From NCBI GenBank assembly GCA_021464415.1, contig CM038470.1:11172394-11236393 (forward strand): a DNA stretch of 64,000 bases, in the 5' to 3' direction. The first letter of the stretch is position 1. Each line of letters starts with the position of its first letter. Positions 1 through 10,747 of this stretch are shown piece after piece. Origin of the DNA: Lonicera japonica (Eukaryota; Streptophyta; Magnoliopsida; Dipsacales; Caprifoliaceae). Position numbers and translations under genes: made by a program. The notes beneath the pieces are model-generated. The model was not told the DNA's origin. It saw only the letters and a list, made by a program, of their open reading frames with translations, and did no database searches.

Positions 1-27
1 AAAGTCATGATATATATTTATTGCTAG

Positions 28-216
28 CGGCAAATAAAAATCTTGTTAGCACAGCTGAGTAAGTATGTTTGATTGATGGTACCGAGACAGAGATCCCTTC
101 CAGATTATTCTGGTGATGGAAGCGTGAGCAGATTGATAGTTAGAGTTGAGACCGGTGGATTTATTCTGAGATCCTAGACCCTTGCTTCTTTTATAGCAGG
201 CATATTCAGCTATTGA
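28..216 (+). other. Possible 3'-terminal exons of a plus-strand gene cut by the window edge
   Basis: Seen: an acceptor-like tag before 28, an open stretch 28-58 ending at a strong donor (gtaagtatg, from 59), and a pyrimidine-rich acceptor at about 195 followed by a short open stretch ending in TGA at 214-216. Joined, these would give a C-terminus of about 16 residues. A second strong donor (CAG|gtaagt, near 295) would then lie in the 3' UTR, and AATAAA occurs near 1267. I do not recognise the protein. The model rests only on splice-site quality, and the rest of the gene would lie left of the window. Confidence 0.25.
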
Positions 217-1860
217 AAAAGCCTTGTAGTGCATTTAATGCAACTGGATGGAGTCCATTGCTTCACCATAAGTTCACTAGTTTTCTTTGGCCAGGTAAGT
301 GAACTTCTACCTTTTGAACTAATAGACAATTTGAGGGGGAGCTTGTGTAAGTAAGTAGGCTGTTTGTGGAGACAAGAGAACCTTGAGATGCACAGTAATG
401 GCATTGACTTGTTTCATATGCTTGGAGACAAGTGGAAACATCAAAGGAGGAGATTTGGGAGAAAAAAAAATTTATTGCTTTGTTATCGGCAGTGTAAACT
501 AAATTTTTTGCTGACTTTGTTGTCTTTTCAGTTGCCAATCAGTGGAAGGAGATTGTTTTGTGAGGGTAGCTGTTGTACCAAGTGTTGGATAGGATTGCTA
601 ACTTTAATGCTTTCCCTTTCTTTCTCTTCTTTCTTCTTTGTTTTTCTTTTAGGCATGGAAGAAAGTCAATGCTTTGGCAGATTGTTTGATATTTCTTTTC
701 TTTCCCTTATCCTGACTTGCTGAATGATACATTGTCCTCTTACTTTTGTAATCCATCTTTTTCCTTTTCAATAACAAATTCAGGATTTTATAAAAGAAGA
801 GTGTTTACAGTAATTGGAGATGTCATAATGAGTATAAACTATCAATTACACGTCATTATTGAAAGATACCTGCGCTCCCTCTCAGCAAGTGTATGTTCTA
901 AAATCACACTGTATGCCAAGTCAGTAGTTGTCTGTGATGCCAGATAGTCCTGCCATTGAAAAGAACGGAAGTCAAAATTCTTGAAACATCTTTACGCACT
1001 TTCAGAACTACACAGTACTTACTATAGAAAAGCTCAGGGAAATTACCCCAAACCAAGGAATGCTGTCTATATAATTTGTGGTAAATGGAAATTGGGCTTT
1101 GTAGTGACAGTAATCACAATTTACGTGACACTGCTGATTCAAGGAAAGTTTAGATATGTTCATGACTGATTTAATTAAAACCTGCATATGCGAAAATTTC
1201 CGGTTCATGTCATCACCTAACTAACTCCATTTAGCATCATTTGCTTTGTAATTATTTTTGCAGCTTAATAAAATCAGTTTGTTTCTTGTCAGGAAAAAAA
1301 AAATAACCAACTCAATGAGTTTGATCACAGATTTATCACAAAATATATATAGCACGTACATAAATGATAATAAACTATAGCCCACATCCTTATGGTGGCC
1401 ATCTAATGTAACACATTTATAGCTCGAGAATGTTTACAACCCTAACTTGCCAAAAAGATTTAAAATTCACGGTAGAGTATAAATTTAACTACAGCTTCTG
1501 GCAAACTATCTGGTTGGATACCAATTAAATACCAACTAAGAAAAATTGCATCAAATACTTGGCTACAACAGGCGACATTAAACCAACAAACTAGTTGAAA
1601 TTTGCATAAATATTCAAGCACGGCTATTTCTTTCTAGCCCACCACCAGCAAATTGCAAGTAAATGCTGATAATATCATTCTTCACAAAAGATTTCATAAT
1701 CTTGGCCTCTTGGAACATGAACAAAATAAGAATGCAAGTCCACAGTAGCACACACATGATTAAATTCGAGGTATAAAGTAAACTTAAACCACGCACAAAC
1801 AATGTAAACCCTAAGATCTGATTAAAAATAAATAAAGAGGTGGGAAATTAAGAGAATTTG
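217..1860. other. Non-coding stretch between the edge gene and the 1.9-kb exon
   Basis: AT-rich sequence with no recognisable coding region. It could be 3' UTR or intron of the plus-strand edge gene (an AATAAA lies near 1267) or intron of the minus-strand fragment at 1864-2067. I searched its minus strand for the expected next exon of that fragment and did not find it. Confidence 0.4.
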
Positions 1861-1863
1861 TAC

Positions 1864-2067
1864 CCTAAGAGTCCTGGAAGCTTCGGAGGCACCGGCAGAG
1901 GGGCTCCCGTGGTGAGAAAGCGCCGAAGAAGATAGACAATCGGCGATGGCTCGCCGGAGAGGCTCCGGCGGCTTCTTCAACGACGAAGATCTCAACCTGG
2001 AGGCACTTGCCAACTGTATCCGCATGCTTGCTGGGCTCCGAGAAGGGCTGTATCTCGTCGACGACAT
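1864..2067 (-). pseudogene. First-exon-like fragment of a Ser/Pro/Arg-rich plant protein, gene otherwise absent
   Basis: On the minus strand an ATG at 2067-2065 opens 68 codons that end at a good donor (AGG|gtacaa, exon end 1864). The peptide is basic and rich in Ser, Pro and Arg (MSSTRYSPSRS at the start, LKKPPEPLRRA in the middle, SEASRTLR at the end). It resembles, from memory, the N-terminus of a conserved plant ARM/HEAT-repeat-like protein of unknown function; this match needs a search. The exon is GC-rich against AT-rich flanks, as true coding sequence is. No second exon is visible in the 1.86 kb downstream, so the gene is either truncated or has an intron running past the window edge. 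The plus-strand ORF at 1946-2185 is its antisense shadow. Confidence 0.4.
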
Positions 2068-2189
2068 CGATATTATATATATTTGTGTGTGCGAGAATGT
2101 GATATACGAGACAAAAATCGAAACTGTATCTATCAACCAGTCTATGTGGAGATTTTTGTTGAATGGCGTGGAGCACTACATTTGAAGAA

Positions 2190-5100
2190 TTGTAAATGGA
2201 GTGTGGTTGGGGAAATTGGGAGAGTTATTAATAATAAGTGAGGTTTGGGAAAGAGATCAGAACAGTAAATTTGATTTGATTGAGATGCAGAAAATTCTTT
2301 CTCATATTGCGTAATGCTTTGTGTCTTAGCTGTATTGTTCTACGGGCCGCAACTTCGATTGAGGAATATAGCTGGCAAGCGCCCCGGGTTTTGTCACTCC
2401 AATTAGTGTGCGAGTGCGAATAATAAATCCGGTCGGACAATTTTTCATTACTTTTCGTTTGGGTGGTATTATTTATGCATTTTATTTCTATCGCAAATAT
2501 CACTATTTAAAATTTAACTAAAAATATAATTTAATATTATTTTATTTATTACAAACACTTTTTTTTATTACATGATTTTAGGTGAGTATTTAGTAATACG
2601 CTTTTTTTATGTAAGCCGAATTTATGTAAGTGCACTCTCTTCTTATTGAGTGAGTTTTATTTAGAAAACACTCTAATTATTCTTTGCGTGATGTTAGGCG
2701 AATTATTACAAACAAACTTTCCACAAATGGGGAGAGTATGTGCATATGCACTAACCTCTCATTAGGCGAGCGTTAGGGGGTGTTAGTTATTAAAAAATTA
2801 TCTTTGGAAAGTATTTGTGACAGAAATAATTGGTGTAAATAACACTGCCCTTTTTCTTGTCTCTTTTTCTTTTTCTTTTTCTTTTTTTTCCTTTTTTTTT
2901 CATTCAGTGCATTCACAATATTACTAGTAATATATTACAATTGTGGACAAGTTATTTGACCACCACTAAGTTTGAACTCTGGAATCGACCGGGAGTTATG
3001 TACGTCAATTTTTAACAACAATAAAACAATTATGACCAGCGACAAGCATAGTCAAAATTCACGAGTGAAGATTAGTCAAGGTGAGTAAAAGCTGATTCAA
3101 AAACTGCATGGCATAAACCAAAAAATAAATAAAAAATAACACGCACTGCAGTATCTATTAATAAAGTTGTTAACTTTCTTATCATAAGCATTCTGGTTGT
3201 ACACTTGGTACATAATGCATAACTTCAATGTGTTTGATGTCCAAACACATTACTTTTTACACATTGTTTTAATACAATATACAATATTTACTACATCTCA
3301 CTTTTTTTACTATACCAAAACTTCAACGCCTTACACCCTTATGTTTTTCATTGTGGATGCTAATGTACAAATAAATAAAAATTGATGTTTGTTAATCGGT
3401 TATGACACAACTTTCTCATGCTTTAAATCGTGGATTTAAATCTTAGCGTTAGTATCGATTAATATGATAATAGATATAGTGCGTTGAAAGGCCATATGTT
3501 CAAGGAATATAGGAAGAAAGGGAATTTCAGGACTTAAACTATAAGATCTTGCACTATGTTACTAATTGGAATAACATTTAAATCATAATCTTTTTTGTTT
3601 TGGCATTTTTACTTGAAGACAAGCGTATATTATATGATAACAATACTTATTACACACACAATTGTACTTGGTAACATTCTATTTCATTTATTTTGCGCAA
3701 TATCACCGAATGAATGAGCACATATTCAGTGTGTAAGGGCCGAGTCATTATTGGGTAAAAAACAATACATTGGCTTGGTGCTATTCACAATTACTCAATT
3801 TTAAATGTGAAAAGCATCGAACCATTATTAAAGTGTTATGTATTATTTTGGTGAGTATAATTAGCGTCACCTTTATGTATAACTATCCATGCATTACATG
3901 TACATAAAAATACAATATACCTGTCCAAAAGGTTTAGTATAAGTAGTCGAAATCACTTACTATTTAACGAGTCCAATAATTGACAAATTATTGTGTTTAT
4001 ACATTCGTTCTAAATTATGAGTAATATTATTGTTCAGATTATCCCAAATTAAGAATTCATTAATATAATCAATATCATAAATTCTATGATAGTAAAAACT
4101 CCCCTATTTCAGGAAGAAGCCTCAAGTTTAAACTTCCCCCCACTGCTATTTCTCACGCTCTTTCCCCCATCAAACTTGATAATAAATTAAATGTCTCCTG
4201 AAAGGAATTTTTTTTAAAAATAATGAGTTATAACTCGAATGGTATAAATATCCACTATTTATATAAGTGGGTAATGTTCAAACCTCATTATAAACTAAAA
4301 CAAAATAAAATGTTCGAAGAAGAGTTCGAGGGCAATAGAGATGCGGACTCAAATATTGTTATGAGCAGTTTCAAATCCTTTAAACGATAATTTGATTAGG
4401 GAAAGTTACTCCCTTTACGTAAACCATTCCAATTTTTCAATAATTTTTTTTGTTATAATCCTTGACTAGTTTTTTTTTCCCCAACAAATATGTTATCAAC
4501 AATTGAATATTTAAAAGTATTATGTCCGTTATAAGAATAAACAAGCCAAATTCAATCAAAAAAGAAGAGAATACTTTCTTATATTTTTTATTTGCCAAAC
4601 ATGATTGTTATTTGGGAAATAATTTACTAGTCCATTTGTTGGCATGAATGATAAAATTTACAAATTAGCAAAAAATAAAATTAAGTTGATTTATTTAAAA
4701 TCACAAGTTACACATTTATAAGAACTTGAAACATTAAATTACTATTTACTATTTGATACACGATACACATTATGATCATTTCTAAATCAGGTTTAGGGTG
4801 AATCTGCAACCTCTTGCCTATTTGGAAACAAGAACCTTGGAATTGAATGAAAGACATATCGATGAAATATCGACCCAACATTCATAGAGAGATGCTAACC
4901 TTAATATAATTGAATAACATCACAATTAATTAGGGATAATTAATTGATAAGTCGATAAACGAACAAACAGAATTAACCGAAATTATTCAATAAGTTCTTA
5001 AGAACTCAAAAGTGAGAACACTTTATTGTATTAATTATAACCTAATAATAATGTACAAGCTCCTTTAAATTGGATAAAACAAAGCCTTACAATCATATTA

Positions 5101-5290
5101 TAATAAGAAAACTAATTATAAAACAAAAAGAAAACTACTAGTCTAATTCATAATTGAACAAAGAAAAATATTCATAATTAAATAATGAAAACATTCATAA
5201 TCAAATAAGAAAACTCAAACAAATCAAATAATTTAAAACAACTTAAAATATGAGTTGATTTCCACACTTTACATACATATCGGTACGCTT
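2190..5290. other. Gene-free AT-rich intergenic region
   Basis: About 3 kb with no ORF that resembles a protein family. It holds poly-T/poly-A tracts and T/C-rich microsatellite-like sequence (about 2846-2900). Nothing here was assignable to a gene or a clear transposon. Confidence 0.6.
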
Positions 5291-5293
5291 TAA

Positions 5294-5720
5294 TTTCATC
5301 TAAATTGGGAAATGGAAAATATCCATTTTCCACTTGATTTGACAACTTAAGGTGTTTGATTGGAGGCAATTGAATTCCCACTTTTTCACACACTTACATC
5401 AAGGAAAATAAGAGGCAAACTCGAGACAACATTTTACCCATTTTCTACACTAAAAAATAACTTAAACTACAAAACAAAATTTAATAAAAAATTTATATTT
5501 AAAATCTTATCAAGATCAATTAAACAAGATCCATCATGACTATAAAATTATGTAAAAAAAAATACCCATAATTTTTTCTACATTTGCCACAATACAACCA
5601 ATATTTTCCAGGCAATCAAACACACTACACTTCATTTTATGCAACTCAATTCTAGGCAATTCAATTACGGTAACTTATTTTCTTTCCATGCAAATTCCAC
5701 GCTTGCAATCAAACGCACCC
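5294..5720. mobile_element. Tourist-like MITE, copy 1 (eroded left end)
   Basis: Most of this segment is a near copy of 36265-36793: shared blocks include tggaaaatatccattttcc, tcaagatcaattaaacaag and the right end caatcaaacgcaccc. The right terminus is followed by TAA (5721-5723) and a TAA precedes the presumed left end (5291-5293). The left inverted repeat has decayed, and compared with the other copy it carries several small internal deletions. TIR type and 3-bp TAA target site point to a PIF/Harbinger (Tourist) MITE. Confidence 0.65.
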
Positions 5721-6251
5721 TAATATTAATACGAACCAAACTAGTCAATGCTTCAATTAACTTGTGCTAGCCAATAGCCATATATGCGTATCACTATTAT
5801 ATATCAAGCAAGAAAAACACTTACTTCTCAAGGTTTACATTTTGCAAAAGTTATAAAGAACCTTACAATAATGTTGACAAAAGAACTCATGCAAAAAATT
5901 CTAGACCTCACTATAGAGCTTTTAGGTGTATAAATACATAGTCAGTAATTATTATTGTGACTCAAAAAAGTGATTGATAAATCACTAACATAAATCTCTC
6001 ATTTAGACATAATTTAGACACGATTGATACAACTAAAGACGACAAACTATAATTTTGTATTAATTTTATTTTAAAATTTGAACACAAACACGGCATAACA
6101 CAATATGTTAAAAACAATAGAAATACACAATTTCGTGACAATTTAATTTTGTAAAATATTTTCCTTTCACTTATAACATCATCACTCATAACAAAATAGG
6201 TCCAACCCACTAACCAATAGACATCCCATTAGAATTACTCAAATGTAACTC

Positions 6252-8310
6252 TCAAAGTCTGGACAAAGTTTTGGGGCGCCTATTTTCATCCTCAACAGTC
6301 TCATCAAACCCATCAAGCTTACTCAAAACATCACCAAATAGGGTCATCCTATTCTGAGCGTACACGTGTCCATTCCATTTCTTACTCGCCAACTCCTCCC
6401 CCAATTCCACCGCAGCCCTCACAGTCTCCTCCGCGCTATCGTGCGCCGAGTCGATAATCCCCCTTGCCACAGCCACATCTGCCGTAAGCTTAGCGGCTCT
6501 CAGCACGATATCTCTCCACGCTGCCGGAGATCCGACCTTGCACTTCAGCAGCGCCATGAACCACACTGGGATCTTCATTCGGATGTCAAGCTCGCTCATG
6601 TAGAGGAAGCCTCGATCCCTACACATACGAGCGCCAACTCGTGTTTTTAAGTTAAATTTGGGCTCAACATATGGAATAAAAAGTCATGAATATGACATGA
6701 ATTATGTTATTTTTATAGAAGGATGTGACACTCTCAAATGAATTAGCGAAACAAGAACATTTTTATGTAAATATAATTCATTCACAAACTTATGCAAATT
6801 CAGTACATGAGTGTCTGATTTAATCTCTACTATATATCAAAGCTACTTCAAGATTAAAACCACCTACTTTGTAAAGAAAAATTGGCCTATACAAATATCT
6901 TAACTCATTTCCAATCATTTTAAACTTTATTAAAGACATTTCATCTGACAAAAGCCAATATAAGACCATCTCCACCGGTATGGGAAAATGCTAAATAGCA
7001 TAAGTGGCTCTGTAAAATGGTAAGTGAATGGTATATTTGGCAGTCGATAACCATTTATCATAGCCGATGGACTGTGCGTCGGCTGTGCATGGCCGATACA
7101 CAGAACATCAGCCTTTTATTTATTTTTTTTAAAAAAATGTCACAGCCGATATACAGAATATCGGCCGTGAATTTTTTTTCACAGTCGATATTCAATACAT
7201 CGTCTGTGTCCATTTTACCTTCCCTTTTAGCTTTTCCGGTGTAAATAAAATTAAAATGGTATGCTAAATATACACTTTTAATCTACCATTTTAACACACT
7301 GCTGCAGATGGTCTAACTAACTTCCCCACCAATAACGATATAACACTTCTTACCAGATATGTACTATGAAATTATATTATTTTTAAAGAAGGATGTGACA
7401 CTCTCAAATGAATTGGTGAAACAAGAATATTTTTATGTAAATATAAATATTTAATATATTCATTGTTTATAATAACTTGTAATATTTTTTTTAATAAATA
7501 TATTAAAATCACATTTAATACTTTAATTTTTATATCAATATATATTTAGAATTATTATTTTTTTGCAATAAGATATTTTTTTTGGGGGTTTACAGGGAAA
7601 CTAATCAACATGCAACACATGTCGGATTCGGGGAAAAGAAGAAACAAAAACTAATAAACATACTTTAGTCAAAATTGATCGAAAGATTAAGGCTTTAGTC
7701 AAAATTGATTGAAAAAGCTGATTAGATGAATTTGTCTGTAATTTGAACACGATAATACATCAGACCAAAAAAAAATAATAATAATAAGATGCGATTAACA
7801 CAACATAGGGTTAAATTTGTTCTAAAAGTCAGATATGAACAAGAAATGAGATTGTGTTAAAAATTCACGACATTAATTTTGTGCCAATTCCGTTTTGATC
7901 CGGGTTATCTGTGTGTGTGGGGGTTTAAAAAATTGGCATGGTGTCTACCTGCGCATGAGGACGTAGTCGTGGCTGAGGGCGAAGATGAAGCCGGAGCCGG
8001 AGGAGTGGCCGGAAACGGCGGCGATGGTGGGCATAGGGAGGGAGATGATGTCTGTGATGAGTGAACGGAGCTTGGAAGACATGACTTGGGGGCGGTCTTT
8101 GGGAGACTGAGCGGCCCAGGCGATATCATAGCCGTTGGTGAAGTATTTGCCTTGGGCGGTGGTGATGAGGGCGGAGGGAGTTGGGGTTTCAGATCGGATG
8201 CGGTGGAGAGCTGATTTGAGGGAATCGAGGAGAGTAGGGTTAAGGCGGTGCTCATCGTTGCCGGTTAGGGTTAGAATGTAGATGCTCCCTCTCTTCTCTA
8301 ACGTACACAT
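6252..8310 (-). CDS. ECI1: Peroxisomal enoyl-CoA delta-isomerase (ECI-like), 242 aa, two exons
   Basis: Exon 1 is 8310-7949 and exon 2 is 6618-6252 (stop included). The junction CGCAG|gtagac ... tgtag|GGATCG restores an Arg codon, giving LMRR|DRGF and 242 residues, the usual length for plant ECI. The crotonase fold is recognisable: oxyanion-hole region SGHSSGSGF and ALSHDYVLMR, then YMSELDI and KVGSPAAWRD. The C-terminus is SRL, a PTS1 signal for peroxisome import. Family knowledge: these enzymes move cis- or trans-3 double bonds of enoyl-CoA to trans-2, so that unsaturated fatty acids can pass through beta-oxidation. The start ATG at 8310 is the first of the frame. The 1,330-bp intron contains a MITE flanked by a 70-bp direct repeat. 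The symbol follows Arabidopsis usage; which ECI paralogue this is cannot be told. Confidence 0.9.
6709..7443. repeat. ~70-bp direct repeat flanking a MITE inside the ECI intron
   Basis: The block 6709-6775 and the block 7377-7443 are nearly identical; both contain aaggatgtgacactctcaaa and ttttatgtaaatata. They flank the inverted-repeat element at 6964-7313. The duplication is far longer than a normal target-site duplication, so it is a separate rearrangement of intron sequence. Confidence 0.7.
6964..7313. mobile_element. Tourist-like MITE in the ECI intron
   Basis: The ends form an imperfect inverted repeat (GACCATCTCCACCGGTAT at the left; ACTGCTGCAGATGGTC at the right), and both sides are flanked by TAA (6961-6963 and 7314-7316). 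The interior holds several copies of a short motif of the type cagccgatatacagaatatcggc, partly palindromic. Its length of about 350 bp, its TIR and its TAA target site are typical of a PIF/Harbinger MITE. It does not touch the exons. Confidence 0.65.
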
Positions 8311-8421
8311 ATTCTCCCTCTCTAGTCTTTACACTCACCTCTTCTCTTGTGTAAACTTACTCATAAGCTATCACGATAAAAGGGAAGTAGCTATCAACTA
8401 ACAAAATATCAAAAACATTAA

Positions 8422-8710
8422 GGCCTCGTTTGGTTCACGGAAAGAAAATTAGTTTTTCTATCTTTTTCATGAAGGTGAAAAAGTAAATTTCCTATCAAAT
8501 TTTCTTTTTTGTGTTTGATAAGCTATGAAAAGTATTAAGGTAAGAGTATTATTGTCTAAAATTTGTATAATCAATGCTTGAAAATCACATGGGAAAATCA
8601 ATCTCATGTGTTTTGGGAGGAATGGTTTTACCACCTACTTTCCCCTCTCTCAGGAAAGTAGGAACGACTTTCCTTTCCCGAGTACTAAAATCCGTGAATC
8701 AAATGAGGCC
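8422..8710. mobile_element. Tourist-like MITE (GGCCTCGTTTGGTTCACGG family), copy A
   Basis: The terminal inverted repeats are GGCCTCGTTTGGTTCACGG at the left and CCGTGAATCAAATGAGGCC at the right. Body sequence is shared with 29721-30043 (for example gggaaaatcaatctcatgtg and tttgggaggaat) and, in decayed form, with 15395-15820. It lies about 110 bp upstream of the ECI start codon, so it is in that gene's promoter region. Confidence 0.75.
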
Positions 8711-8821
8711 AAAGAGTGACAATAAAAGAGTAATTAGATGGCGGTGAATTAATTTTTTCTCATATACCTCGGTAAGAGGACTGGGAAAAAAATAAGTGTT
8801 AAAAAGTATTACATATATTTT

Positions 8822-10053
8822 GGGTGGTGCTATCGCTACTCTACAAATTTTTTACTTTTGCTTTCACTAAAAAAAGTTTTAAATTTTTATTTCTACCTCA
8901 TCTAATTAATCATTTTTAACCAACTAATCACACATAAACATTAATTACTATTCATCTTCTTCTTCCTCTTCTTCTTCTTCTATGATTTTTACTCAATGGT
9001 TAATAATTAACAAAAATTCAGATCTAATTAACTCATTTTATCTCATTCAGTTCATTTCAAAAGCCAACAAAAATTCAAAAAATAACTCACAAAAACACAT
9101 TAAATCTCCATTGATGTAATACAAAAAAAACCCTTAAGTTGTAAAGAATGGTAGAGAAGAGCGAATCAAAGATTATTAAAGTAGAAAAACTTTATGAAGG
9201 AAAGATATGTTTGTTTTTATTATGTTTAATGTTTATTTTCTTTAGTTAATATCAAAAAAAAATTGGACTAACAAAACGAATTAGAGCATTAGAACAGGTT
9301 ACCTTGGTTACGGAAAACCGAGCAATTTGATGAACATCGGTCCTATGAAACCAAAATTATCTAAAATACTCGGTTGTTAGAGCTCAATGTAAGGTTCCGA
9401 GAGCTGAAAATATAATCCAGAATACCTCAGTTGTGAGGGACCGAGGAAGTGGATGGACTTCAGTCATAGGGAACCGAAATTATTCTCAATAATTATTCTC
9501 AATACTCAGTTGTTAGAGGCCAATGTAAGGTCCCGAGAGCTAAAATATGATACGAGGAGGCCTCGGTTGTAAGGGACCAAGGAGTTTGACGAACTTCTTT
9601 CAATGGTTGAATAATTTTATTAACTCTCCAACGTCTTAAGAAAATAAAATGAATAAGAATTTTCAATTTTTTATTCTCTACCATTCTTTATAACTTATAA
9701 TTTCTTTGTATTGCATTAAGGGTAAATGGATGCAAAAATTTAAAAACTATTGTTGAGAAGAAGAAGAATAAGAAGAAAAATTAATGATTAATTATAATTA
9801 GTTTGTGTTCATTGAGGGTAAATGAATATAAAATTTTAGAAACCATTGTTGAGAAGAAGAAGAAGAAGAAAGAAGAGGAGGAGAGGGAGGAGGAGGATTA
9901 ATGGTTAATTATAATTAATCATTAATTTATGTACATTAAAATTGGAGTGGTAAAAAAAATAGTGAGTGTTGATGAGTAAAAAAAAGTTGGTGGCAGTGAT
10001 AGTGAGAGCGGGAGTTATACCAAGTATATAGTGGGGTAGAAATAGCACTACCC
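8822..10053. mobile_element. Long-TIR Mutator-like (MULE/foldback) element, non-autonomous
   Basis: The left end GGGTGGTGCTATCGCTACTC mirrors the right end, which reads in reverse complement GGGTAGTGCTATTTCTACCC. The inverted similarity continues inward for several hundred bases: (ttcttc)n at 8945-8982 against (gaagaa)n at about 9752-9870, and the block around 9120-9175 against 9655-9715. Both ends are flanked by tatatttt (8814-8821 and 10054-10061). No transposase is present. The centre (about 9290-9600) contains partly repeated text of the kind accgag...gaactt, which may be a nested insertion. Confidence 0.6.
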
Positions 10054-10059
10054 TATATT

Positions 10060-10740
10060 TTTGATACAAGCAATCAACAGAATTGATAGTCAAAAAAAAA
10101 TTCAAAAGAATTTGGCGTTAAGAGAAAGTGGCGTGGGTAGAACTTAAACCTAGGGTAAATTAAGAGGACTAGGGACTTGATGTGAGAAGGGGGCGGAAGA
10201 GGAAATTTGAACTCGAATGATATGCATAAATCCACCTCTTTCATTCAATTTTGACTAAAGCCTTAATCTTATATATTCATACTTTTAACTTAAACCAAAA
10301 TTTAACGTCCTCAAAATATTGGACATGGTTAAAATACATACAAGCTTAGCATAGAGCCGCAACTAGATTGCAGGTTACCACTCTCATTTTATTTATATTT
10401 TATAATCATATTTGGTGATATTAAATTTCTCCTTTAATCTTAACAAAGCAAAAATTATTTTGGCAATAGGATTAGCCAAAGTTTAAAAATGACAGAATCA
10501 TAAGCAGAAGAATATTGGCATAAAATTGGTAAATAATTCACTGTCGGCACACAGTGTGCCTCTGGAGCACTGTAGCTTGCACAAGGCAGTTCCTCTTTGA
10601 GTCTTCCAATGATTTCCAGATGAAAACAACCTTCACCACAACTCACGTTCAAGATCAACAAATAGGCAACAAAAATGTATGACAAATCAAATTCAAATAA
10701 CTAATTCCCCTCCACAAAAAAAACAAACAAACTTAAAAGT
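10060..10740. other. Spacer downstream of the zinc-knuckle gene
   Basis: AT-rich sequence between the MULE-like element and the stop codon of the CCHC gene. It probably includes the 3' UTR of that minus-strand gene, but no polyadenylation signal is decisive. No protein-like ORF is present. Confidence 0.5.
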
Positions 10741-10747
10741 TAGCCAA

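Noticed and set aside
1946..2185. 79-codon plus-strand frame starting MARRRGSGG
   Set aside because: Antisense of the better supported minus-strand exon, and its second half is AT-rich noise.
7879..8255. Overlapping frames on both strands at ECI exon 1
   Set aside because: Shadows of the GC-rich exon; the frame with crotonase motifs is the one annotated.
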